The position numbers and the translations under genes were made by a program. Shown here in pieces: positions 1-5,117 of a DNA stretch of 5,117 nt. The notes under the pieces were generated by a model. It was not told the origin of the DNA. It ran no database searches and saw only the letters and a list, made by a program, of their open reading frames with translations. How positions within the stretch are numbered: position 1 is the first letter of the stretch; every line of letters begins with the position of its first letter. Source of the stretch: Candidatus Omnitrophota bacterium (GTDB lineage: Bacteria > Omnitrophota > Omnitrophia > Omnitrophales > Danuiimicrobiaceae); contig JACQQO010000020.1 in NCBI GenBank assembly GCA_016206955.1, positions 1 through 5,117 of the forward strand, written 5' to 3'.

Positions 1-1122
1 GAACAGGCGCTGGATGAAGCGTTCAGAAAACATCACGCAGAAAGCGCCATTGCCGTGGTCATGAACCCTCGAACCGGAGAAATCTTGGCGATGGCTTCAC
101 GTCCTACGTTTGATCCGAACCGGATTGCGCCCTCAGAAGCCGCTTTTAGAAGAAATCGGCCCATCACCGATATATTTGAGCCGGGCTCCGTTTTTAAGAT
201 TGTCACTGCGGCAGCCGCCTTGAACGAAGGCAAAGTGAAGCTAAGCGATGTGATTGATTGCGAGCAAGGCGAGTGGCGTCCTCGTCCCAGCCGGATCATT
301 CATGATGTCCATCCCTATGGAAGGCTCAATTTTCCTGAAGTTTTGATTAAATCAAGCAACATCGGAACTGTCAAAATTGGCATGCGCCTTGGCGAGGAGA
401 AACTTTATGAGTACATTAAAAAGTTTGGTTTCGGTGAAAAAACCGGAATTGACTTTCCGGGAGAAGTGAACGGAATCTTGAGGCCCGTTCCTCAATGGTC
501 CAAGTTTTCGATTACTTCGATTCCCTTTGGACAAGAAGTGGCAGCCACAGCAATTCAAATGCTCCGAGCCATCGCCGCGATCGCGAACGGAGGCCATGTG
601 GTGAAGCCTTATTTGTTGAAAGAAATTCAAGATGAAAGCGGAGTTACTATTTTCGAAAAGGATCCCGTACTTTCGGAACCGATTCTGAGGCCCGAAGTTG
701 TCCGGGCCATGAATCGAATTCTCCAGCGCGTGGTGCTTGAAGGAACGGGAGATCGAGCGAAGATAGAAGGTGTCCGTGTGGCCGGAAAAACCGGAACGTC
801 TCAAAAATTGGAACCGACTGGGGGTTATTCACATAAACATTTTGTCGGTTCGTTTATCGGCTTTGCTCCCGCCGAAGATCCAATGCTCGCGATGATCGTT
901 TCAATTAATGACCCCCGTCCATATTATTATGGAGGAACGGTGGCCGCTCCGGTGTTTAAGGATGTGATTGAAAAAAGTTTGATTTATTTGGGATACGTTC
1001 CAAGGAGTAAAAAAGAAATGCCGAAATCTAAAACGTTAGGATCTAAACTTAGTGGCTCGCAGCCTTCGCTTCCAAAAAATTTACAACTTGAACTTCAGGG
1101 TGCGTCCCCTCAAGTTCATTGA
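1..1122 (+). CDS. ftsI: Penicillin-binding protein transpeptidase, FtsI/PBP3 type (3' part only)
   Basis: Septal peptidoglycan D,D-transpeptidase: it cross-links stem peptides on the outer face of the inner membrane during division. The reading frame is open from base 1, so the true start, membrane anchor and N-terminal dimerisation domain lie outside; 373 codons remain. All three active-site motifs of the penicillin-binding fold are present in order: SVFK with the nucleophilic Ser at codon 63 (bases 187-189), SSN at codons 118-120 (352-360), and KTG at codons 263-265 (787-795). The stretch MNPRTGEILAMAS before the first motif and YYGGTVAAPVF near the end are typical of FtsI. No PASTA domain follows. 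After about codon 333 comes a 40-residue Ser/Lys/Pro-rich tail, whose last 74 bases overlap the convergent gshB. FtsI is often followed by murE; here it is not, so a second class B PBP (SpoVD- or PbpB-like) is possible. Confidence 0.93.
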   Translation, partial: EQALDEAFRKHHAESAIAVVMNPRTGEILAMASRPTFDPNRIAPSEAAFRRNRPITDIFEPGSVFKIVTAAAALNEGKVKLSDVIDCEQGEWRPRPSRIIHDVHPYGRLNFPEVLIKSSNIGTVKIGMRLGEEKLYEYIKKFGFGEKTGIDFPGEVNGILRPVPQWSKFSITSIPFGQEVAATAIQMLRAIAAIANGGHVVKPYLLKEIQDESGVTIFEKDPVLSEPILRPEVVRAMNRILQRVVLEGTGDRAKIEGVRVAGKTGTSQKLEPTGGYSHKHFVGSFIGFAPAEDPMLAMIVSINDPRPYYYGGTVAAPVFKDVIEKSLIYLGYVPRSKKEMPKSKTLGSKLSGSQPSLPKNLQLELQGASPQVH

Positions 1123-2068
1123 TTTCGGTAATCCCAGCAGGGCTCGTGACGTTGATTTCGATTAACTTGCCGTCTATTACATCAAGCCCCACAAAATAAA
1201 GCCCGTCTCGAATCAATTTTGGCTTAAGATATTTTACGAGTTGTAAGTCTCGCTTCGTTAAAGTTGTACGCACATGTTTTCCTCCGAGGGATAAGTTCGA
1301 ACGAAATTCTCCCGGTTTTGGAATGCGCGCGAACTGGCCAATGATTTCGCCATTCAAAACTAAAATTCGTTTGTCTCCATGTTTTGTATTTTGGTGCAAA
1401 TATTTTTGAACCATCACCCAATATGGAAGGACTTTCCTCCCCCCTTGTGGGGGAGGACTAAGGTGGGGGGATAACCCCCATCCTAACCTTCCCCCATAAA
1501 GGGGGAAGGAACGTTTGCGTTTCCATGCGACTAATCTAATTCCCTTTCCGCCTTTTTGATCTAATCGTTTAATCACAACGTCACATTTGAGTTTCTTTCG
1601 AAATCGTTCAATCTCAACGGGGTTATTCGTAATCATCGTAGGCGGGATCCAATTTGGAAATTCTAAGATATAAAGTTTTTCGTTGGCTTTTCGAACACCT
1701 GCCGGCGAGTTGATCACAAAGACATCCGGTTCCAAGAGTTCAAGCATTTGCGTTAGATAAAGGTAAGAAAGGTTAAACGGCGGGTCTTTCCGGTTAAAGA
1801 TGGTATCAAGGCGATTCAAATTGACGAGTTTACGACCGAGAGTTCGGAAACCGAAAGCGCGCGAGGCATTTACTTCCCGAATATTTCCCCAAACACGATT
1901 GTTTCTTAAAAAAATGTCATCAGGTTCAATGTAAAAAATCTGATGTCCGCGGTTTTGGGCTTCGATCATGATGGCTATAGAGGTATCCCATTTGAGTAAA
2001 ATCTTCTCCATTTTATCCATAATGAAGCCAATTTTGACCTGACGGAAGTGTTTGTGGTTGTGTTTCAT
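1049..2068 (-). CDS. gshB: Glutathione synthetase (ATP-grasp), with an in-frame repeat insertion
   Basis: Cytosolic enzyme joining gamma-glutamylcysteine and glycine with ATP, the second step of glutathione synthesis. The 339 residues match prokaryotic GshB along their length: N-terminal VKIGFIMD (residues 11-18), RKDPPF (93-98), the glycine-rich ATP loop QKGGKGI (171-177), GDKR (231-234), ARIP (247-250), and the metal/substrate-binding EINVTSPAGI near 304-313. Family members are about 315 residues. The excess is a short N-terminal extension plus a Gly/Pro-rich stretch at about residues 187-211, encoded by a palindromic repeat. Key motifs on both sides remain intact and in frame, so the gene is probably functional. 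The start at 2068 is the only ATG upstream of the conserved N-terminus; no Shine-Dalgarno sequence precedes it, and a TATAAT lies only 17 bases before it. It is divergent from gshA and overlaps ftsI tail to tail. Confidence 0.95.
   Translation of the reverse strand: MKHNHKHFRQVKIGFIMDKMEKILLKWDTSIAIMIEAQNRGHQIFYIEPDDIFLRNNRVWGNIREVNASRAFGFRTLGRKLVNLNRLDTIFNRKDPPFNLSYLYLTQMLELLEPDVFVINSPAGVRKANEKLYILEFPNWIPPTMITNNPVEIERFRKKLKCDVVIKRLDQKGGKGIRLVAWKRKRSFPLYGGRLGWGLSPHLSPPPQGGRKVLPYWVMVQKYLHQNTKHGDKRILVLNGEIIGQFARIPKPGEFRSNLSLGGKHVRTTLTKRDLQLVKYLKPKLIRDGLYFVGLDVIDGKLIEINVTSPAGITEINELEGTHPEVQVVNFLEAKAASH
1436..1509. repeat. Three-hairpin palindromic repeat inside gshB
   Basis: Three C/G-rich inverted repeats lie side by side. 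Stem 1 pairs 1436-1443 (cctccccc) with 1449-1456, with a 5-nt loop. Stem 2 pairs 1464-1469 (tggggg) with 1475-1480 and extends by three pairs past a bulged T at 1481. Stem 3 pairs 1487-1495 (ccttccccc) with 1501-1509. The composition is unlike the rest of gshB. Read in the gshB frame it gives a Gly/Pro-rich segment containing GGRLGWGLSPHLSPPPQGG, a peptide pattern I associate with translated dispersed repeats rather than with GshB. The 7-mer ggaagga occurs at 1425-1431 and again at 1504-1510; this could be a target duplication or chance. No run of T follows, so it is not an obvious terminator. The exact boundaries are uncertain. Only one copy is present in this window, so its dispersed nature is inferred. 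Confidence 0.8.
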
Positions 2069-2084
2069 AGGGATTTGGCTAAAC

Positions 2085-2091
2085 TATTATA
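2085..2091. promoter_or_regulatory. Overlapping divergent -10 boxes between gshB and gshA
   Basis: The 38-bp gap holds a perfect TATAAT on the minus strand (2091 down to 2086), facing gshB. On the plus strand TATTAT (2085-2090), facing gshA, overlaps it. Starts about 7 bases downstream of each box would give near-equal 5' leaders of roughly 10 bases. The -35 regions are weak: at best 3 of 6 matches, tgctca read on the minus strand at 2113-2108 and gtttca on the plus strand at 2062-2067. The minus-strand box is the stronger call. The plus-strand box may simply be its partial mirror, in which case gshA would depend on another signal. No operator palindrome is evident. Confidence 0.4.
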
Positions 2092-2106
2092 CAAGAAAAT
2101 CAAACG

Positions 2107-3477
2107 ATGAGCACCTACTTGCAAATAGATCCACTGACCAAACCCATTCACTCCACAGAAGACCTCCGCGGTTATTTTCAGATGTTCGCTAAACCTCATG
2201 GAGAAGAGAGAGTTGGGATTGAGTGTGAACTATTCGGAGTGAATGCCGAGACGGGCAAAGCGCTTCCTTATTCCGGCCTTCAGGGAATTGAACGTGTCTT
2301 AGACGAATTGACCTACGAATTTGGTTACGAACCCATCCGTGAAAATGATCATACCATTGCGCTTCAAAAAGACGGCAACGTCATTTCACTTGAACCGGGC
2401 GGACAAGTGGAACTGAGCGCAGCTCCGGTGAAAAGTCTTCATGAAGTAAAAGCCCAATTGGATGAATTTTTCTTTCAGCTTAAGACCGTCAGTCATTTTA
2501 TCGGGCCAATCGCGTGGATTGCTTTCGGCATCCATCCGTTTTCTTCGCGAAATGAAATTGAATGGGTACCCAAAAGGCGTTATCAAATCATGGCCCAATA
2601 CTTGGGCCGGCGCGGAAAAAAAGCCCATGACATGATGAAGCGAACAGCGACCAATCAAGTGAATTTGGATTACCACAGCGAAGAAGATGCCATTGAGAAA
2701 ATGAGGCTATCTCTCGCGATGACGCCGATTGCCGCTGCCATGTTCGCCAATAGCTCCGTTTCCAGCGGCAAAGTGAACGGTTATGCAAGCGAACGGCTCC
2801 ACATTTGGCGTTATACGGACCGCGAAAGGTGTGGACTGATTTTAAATCTTATTTGCCAAAATTGTAATTTTCAGGATTATCTCAATTATGTGTTGGATGT
2901 GCCGATGATGTTCCTAATTCGAGAGGACAAATGGATTGTCACACGGAATTTGACCTTCCGGAAATTTATCGAAAAAGGTTATCGGAACATGAAGCCCACT
3001 CAAGCGGATTTCGAACTTCATCTTAGCACTATTTTTACCGAAGCTCGTTTCAAACAATATATCGAAATTCGTGGAATGGATGGCCAAAGAGGCCATCTCA
3101 TACCGGCGGTACCGGCCTTTTGGAAGGGAATCCTTTACGATTCAGAAGCCCGAAAGGCAGCCGCTCGGCTCTTGAAACGTTTTCGGGAACAGGATCTTCT
3201 CGAACTTCATCGGCAAGCGGAGCATCTTGGATTCCGCGCCAAGATCCGCGGTGAGCGTGTATTGGATCTTGCCCGCGAACTGGTGCAGATTAGCGAAAAG
3301 GGGCTTACGCGCCAAGATCTCCGAAATGAATCGGGAGAGGACGAAGCCATTTATCTTTCTTGTTTGAAAGAGGAAATTCTAAAGCCGGGCAAAACTCCCG
3401 GCGAACGGGCTGCTGATTTATGGAACGGACCACTGAAACGAAGTCGGTCTGCCTTAATCGATTACCTCAAAATTTAA
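2107..3477 (+). CDS. gshA: Glutamate-cysteine ligase, plant/alphaproteobacterial type (GCS2 family)
   Basis: Cytosolic ligase making gamma-glutamylcysteine from glutamate, cysteine and ATP, the first and usually rate-limiting step of glutathione synthesis. The 456 residues are full length for the family. Recognisable blocks are the active-site strand GIECELFGV (37-45), LEPGGQVELSAAP (95-107), YQIMAQYL (159-166), MMKRTATNQVNLDY (176-189), the ANSSVSSGKVNGY region (214-226), YVLDVPMMF (261-269) and IEIRGMDGQ near 317-325. These match the plant and alphaproteobacterial ligases, not the E. coli GshA class. The ATG at 2107 is chosen because the protein aligns from near its start; the preceding bases (acaagaaaatcaaacg) contain no good ribosome-binding site. 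It is divergent from gshB, so the pair forms a complete pathway. tRNA-Pro begins 8 bases after its stop, leaving no room for a terminator between them. Confidence 0.95.
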   Translation: MSTYLQIDPLTKPIHSTEDLRGYFQMFAKPHGEERVGIECELFGVNAETGKALPYSGLQGIERVLDELTYEFGYEPIRENDHTIALQKDGNVISLEPGGQVELSAAPVKSLHEVKAQLDEFFFQLKTVSHFIGPIAWIAFGIHPFSSRNEIEWVPKRRYQIMAQYLGRRGKKAHDMMKRTATNQVNLDYHSEEDAIEKMRLSLAMTPIAAAMFANSSVSSGKVNGYASERLHIWRYTDRERCGLILNLICQNCNFQDYLNYVLDVPMMFLIREDKWIVTRNLTFRKFIEKGYRNMKPTQADFELHLSTIFTEARFKQYIEIRGMDGQRGHLIPAVPAFWKGILYDSEARKAAARLLKRFREQDLLELHRQAEHLGFRAKIRGERVLDLARELVQISEKGLTRQDLRNESGEDEAIYLSCLKEEILKPGKTPGERAADLWNGPLKRSRSALIDYLKI

Positions 3478-3485
3478 GTTTGTCG

Positions 3486-3562
3486 CGGGGCGTAGCTTAG
3501 CTTGGTAGAGCGCACGGTTCGGGACCGTGAGGTCGGTGGTTCGAATCCACTCGCCCCGACCA
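3486..3562 (+). tRNA. tRNA-Pro, anticodon CGG
   Basis: A complete 77-nt cloverleaf. The acceptor stem cggggcg (3486-3492) pairs fully with cgccccg (3552-3558). The D stem gctt (3495-3498) pairs with gagc (3508-3511) around a loop containing GG at 3504-3505. The anticodon stem cacgg (3513-3517) pairs with ccgtg (3525-3529) around loop ttcggga, placing anticodon CGG at 3520-3522 followed by G37. The variable loop is aggtc. The T stem ggtgg (3535-3539) pairs with ccact (3547-3551) with one G-T wobble, around ttcgaat. A at 3559 is the discriminator base and CCA is encoded at 3560-3562. It reads proline codon CCG, and the C1-G72 pair and A73 fit bacterial tRNA-Pro. It sits 8 nt after gshA and 22 nt before the next gene, so it may be processed from a longer transcript. 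I see no convincing promoter of its own. Confidence 0.97.
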
Positions 3563-3584
3563 ACTTCACAGACTTTTTCTTGGT

Positions 3585-4235
3585 ATGGAAAAACTATTTC
3601 GAGATCGAAGTGATGCCGGCCGTCAATTGGCCGCAAAGCTTTCGCATTATAGCGGGAAATCCAATGTGTTGGTTTTAGGCCTTCCGCGCGGCGGGGTGGT
3701 AGTGGCTTATGAAGTGGCAAAAGCTCTCAAGGTACCGCTTAATGTTTTTGTCGTCCGGAAACTCGGTGTTCCCGGCCATGAAGAATTAGCGATGGGAGCA
3801 ATTGCTAGCGGAGGCGTTCATTTTCTGAATGAAAGCGTTGTGCAAACCTTACACATTCTTCAAAGCCAAATTGAGGAAGTGACCAAAAAAGAGCAAAAGG
3901 AATTGGAGCGCCGCGAACGAATGTACCACGGAACCGAGCCGCCGCTTTCTGTGGTGGGACGGGAAGTTATTTTGATCGATGACGGCCTTGCGACCGGAGC
4001 CACGATGTATGCTGCGGTCAAAGCCTTAAGAAAGCAGAAGCCCAAGAAAATTATTGTAGTGGTTCCGGTGGCTGCTGAAGAAACCTGTAACGAATTTAGG
4101 CTTGAGGTGGACGAAATGATTTGTCTTTATACGCCTGAATCTTTTTTTGGAGTCGGTATGTGGTACGAACATTTTGAACCCACTACGGATGCGGAGGTCC
4201 GCAGATTGCTTTTAAATTCTGGAAAGGCAAAATGA
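3585..4235 (+). CDS. Phosphoribosyltransferase-fold protein (split Rv0571c-like N-terminal half)
   Basis: A 216-residue type I phosphoribosyltransferase-fold protein, probably cytosolic. The PRPP-binding signature VILIDDGLATGAT (128-140) is intact, with its two acidic residues and the following glycine/threonine turn. The N-terminal block FRDRSDAGRQLAAKL, then LGLPRGGVVVAYEVA (31-45) and VRKLGVPGHEELAMGAIA (57-74), are typical of the stand-alone family that accompanies dienelactone-hydrolase-like proteins. The nucleobase acceptor is unknown and no purine or pyrimidine salvage assignment is safe. In mycobacteria the same domain is fused to a hydrolase (Rv0571c, in the DosR dormancy regulon); here the hydrolase is the next gene, 7 nt away. 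The start ATG follows the tRNA CCA by 22 nt and has no clear Shine-Dalgarno sequence. It is kept because the family's conserved N-terminus begins right after it. Confidence 0.88.
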   Translation: MEKLFRDRSDAGRQLAAKLSHYSGKSNVLVLGLPRGGVVVAYEVAKALKVPLNVFVVRKLGVPGHEELAMGAIASGGVHFLNESVVQTLHILQSQIEEVTKKEQKELERRERMYHGTEPPLSVVGREVILIDDGLATGATMYAAVKALRKQKPKKIIVVVPVAAEETCNEFRLEVDEMICLYTPESFFGVGMWYEHFEPTTDAEVRRLLLNSGKAK

Positions 4236-4237
4236 GG
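4234..4237 (+). promoter_or_regulatory. Ribosome-binding site GAGG for the alpha/beta hydrolase
   Basis: GAGG overlaps the TGA stop of the phosphoribosyltransferase gene. It lies 5 bases before the ATG at 4243 but only 2 before the in-frame GTG at 4240, which favours the ATG. The position implies translational coupling between the two genes. It is the only clear Shine-Dalgarno sequence upstream of a start in this window. Confidence 0.6.
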
Positions 4238-4242
4238 TTGTG

Positions 4243-4923
4243 ATGGTGGGAAAAAATTTAGGACAGACAGAAGCGAACGTTCAAATCGGAGCTTGGGGAT
4301 TGGAGGGGATTATCACGCTTCCTCAGGCGAATACTACGAGAATCGTTTTATTTGCTCACGGAAGCGGAAGCAGCCGTCTCAGTCCTCGGAACCGTTTTGT
4401 CGCAGAAGTTCTCAATCGAGGCGGCTTCGGCACACTTTTGATGGATTTGCTTACGCCTGAGGAGGAGCAGGAAGAGGCTTTCACCGGCCGTCTTCGATTT
4501 AACATCCAACTTTTATCCGAGCGGCTGACCGAGGCGACCAATTGGTTGGTGGACTATTCGCGTGCGACATTGCAGTTAGGGTCTAATTTAAGTATCGGCT
4601 ATTTCGGAGCGAGCACAGGAGCCGCGGCGGCTCTTTTGGCTGCGTCCGAACGGCCGGAACTTGTGAAAGCAATTGTTTCCCGCGGCGGCCGCCCGGATTT
4701 GGCAGGTGAATCTTTAGCTCGAGTGAAAGCGCCGACACTTCTGATCGTTGGAGGTAATGATTTTTCGGTGGTTCCTTTAAATGAGCTCGCCTTAGAAAAA
4801 ATGTCCATCGAGCAAAAAACTTTAGTGATTGTTCCAAATGCTACTCATTTGTTCGAGGAACACGGCGCCCTCGAGCAAGTAGCCACCCTAGCTCAGAATT
4901 GGTTCAAGATGTATTTAAAATAA
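4243..4923 (+). CDS. Dienelactone-hydrolase-like alpha/beta hydrolase
   Basis: A 226-residue soluble alpha/beta hydrolase. Counted from the ATG, it shows an early strand and oxyanion-type turn VLFAHGSGSS (35-44), the nucleophile elbow GASTG (122-126, Ser124), a late acid LLIVGGNDFSV with Asp173, and the catalytic His202 in NATHLFEE. The Ser-Asp-His triad is therefore complete and in the usual order. There is no signal peptide or membrane segment. The HxFEE ending and the phosphoribosyltransferase neighbour match the C-terminal half of Rv0571c-like fusions. The natural ester or other substrate is unknown, and the dienelactone label describes the fold only. An in-frame GTG at 4240 would add one residue; ATG 4243 is preferred on ribosome-binding-site spacing. 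Its TAA stop shares one base with the ATG of the next gene, so the three genes from 3585 onward look like one operon. Confidence 0.88.
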   Translation: MVGKNLGQTEANVQIGAWGLEGIITLPQANTTRIVLFAHGSGSSRLSPRNRFVAEVLNRGGFGTLLMDLLTPEEEQEEAFTGRLRFNIQLLSERLTEATNWLVDYSRATLQLGSNLSIGYFGASTGAAAALLAASERPELVKAIVSRGGRPDLAGESLARVKAPTLLIVGGNDFSVVPLNELALEKMSIEQKTLVIVPNATHLFEEHGALEQVATLAQNWFKMYLK

Positions 4924-5117
4924 TGAATCATTTTTCCATTTCTTATCCGCGCAGACAGAACCTCGAAATGATCCATCATAAGAAATTGGTAACGATCGAG
5001 GACTACGAACTTTATATCGGTACCGAAGCGGTGGACCAGATTCTCCAAAAAGCAAAGCGCTTTAAAGATTTGCGCATCGCCGATGTGAATTCCACTTATT
5101 ACGGCGGGGGAGTAGCA
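4923..5117 (+). CDS. treT: TreT-like trehalose synthase / GT4 glycosyltransferase (N-terminus only)
   Basis: 65 codons run off the right edge with no stop. The visible sequence has TIEDYELYIGTEAVDQI (24-40) followed by LRIADVNSTYYGGGVA at the edge. This is the N-terminal signature of the TreT group of GT4 enzymes, where a VNST-x-YGGGVAE loop is the sugar-nucleotide-side glycine loop of the first Rossmann domain. TreT enzymes make trehalose from NDP-glucose and glucose, reversibly. Related GT4 enzymes with other acceptors share this loop, so specificity is inferred. The start at 4923 overlaps the hydrolase stop (TAATG) and lacks a good ribosome-binding site, which suggests coupled re-initiation. 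An in-frame ATG at 4968 is an alternative start that would still keep all recognised motifs. Confidence 0.75.
   Translation, partial: MNHFSISYPRRQNLEMIHHKKLVTIEDYELYIGTEAVDQILQKAKRFKDLRIADVNSTYYGGGVA

Noticed and set aside
352..832. Minus-strand open frames opposite the ftsI-like gene
   Set aside because: They overlap a clearly conserved transpeptidase domain, and their translations show no domain or motif.
1436..1509. Hairpin cluster read as a CRISPR fragment or as an intrinsic terminator
   Set aside because: There is no repeat-spacer periodicity, no T-run follows any stem in either direction, and the region is inside an intact reading frame.
1049..2068. gshB as a pseudogene because of the inserted repeat
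   Set aside because: The frame is uninterrupted, and conserved motifs on both sides of the insert are preserved.
2386..3096. Minus-strand open frames opposite gshA
   Set aside because: They lie within a strongly conserved gene on the other strand, with no recognisable product.
3486..3584. tRNA 3' end as an integrative-element attachment site
   Set aside because: No integrase gene and no second copy of the tRNA 3' end are visible in the window, and the downstream genes look like a normal operon.
3563..3584. T-run at 3574-3578 after the tRNA as a terminator
   Set aside because: It is only five T residues, 11 bases past the tRNA, and has no hairpin of its own.
3454..3720. Minus-strand reading frame of 88 codons across the tRNA, containing GEWIRTTDLTVPNRALYQA
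   Set aside because: This peptide is the well-known artefact of translating the antisense strand of a tRNA gene. The frame covers the tRNA and the start of the phosphoribosyltransferase gene and has no family support.
4356..4837. Minus-strand open frames opposite the alpha/beta hydrolase
   Set aside because: They are antisense to an intact catalytic-triad protein and have unstructured, Arg/Ser/Pro-rich translations.

Overview
The window is ordinary bacterial chromosome with intact, tightly packed housekeeping-type genes and no sign of phage, plasmid or insertion-sequence genes. The division-type penicillin-binding protein, the bacterial tRNA-Pro with encoded CCA and the glutathione pathway point to a Gram-negative-type bacterium. 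Base composition is moderate (mid-40s % G+C by eye). Most starts lack a clear Shine-Dalgarno sequence, and a three-hairpin dispersed repeat of a kind I associate with Omnitrophota, deltaproteobacterial and similar environmental genomes sits inside one gene. The phylum cannot be fixed from this window.

Layout: (1) 1-1122, +, the C-terminal transpeptidase half of an FtsI-like protein, running in from the left edge. (2) 1049-2068, -, glutathione synthetase (gshB), convergent with ftsI and overlapping its 3' end by 74 bp; it carries an in-frame palindromic repeat at 1436-1509. (3) 2069-2106, a 38-bp divergent intergenic region with overlapping -10-like boxes on both strands. (4) 2107-3477, +, glutamate-cysteine ligase of the plant/alphaproteobacterial type (gshA). 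(5) 3486-3562, +, tRNA-Pro(CGG), 8 nt after the gshA stop. (6) 3585-4235, +, a stand-alone phosphoribosyltransferase-fold protein. (7) 4243-4923, +, a dienelactone-hydrolase-like alpha/beta hydrolase. (8) 4923-5117, +, the N-terminus of a TreT-like trehalose synthase/GT4 glycosyltransferase, running off the right edge.

Function: genes 2 and 4 make up the complete two-step glutathione pathway, arranged head to head so that one short control region can drive both. Genes 6-8 look like one translationally coupled operon (7-nt gap, then a 1-nt stop/start overlap). The phosphoribosyltransferase/hydrolase pair is the split form of a two-domain protein known as a fusion in mycobacteria (Rv0571c). Its partnership with a trehalose-type glycosyltransferase suggests a stress or carbohydrate role, but the substrates are unknown.

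The most unusual item is the in-frame palindromic repeat inside gshB. No defence, CRISPR or mobile system was found. No gene-free stretch longer than 107 bases exists, and that one contains the tRNA.
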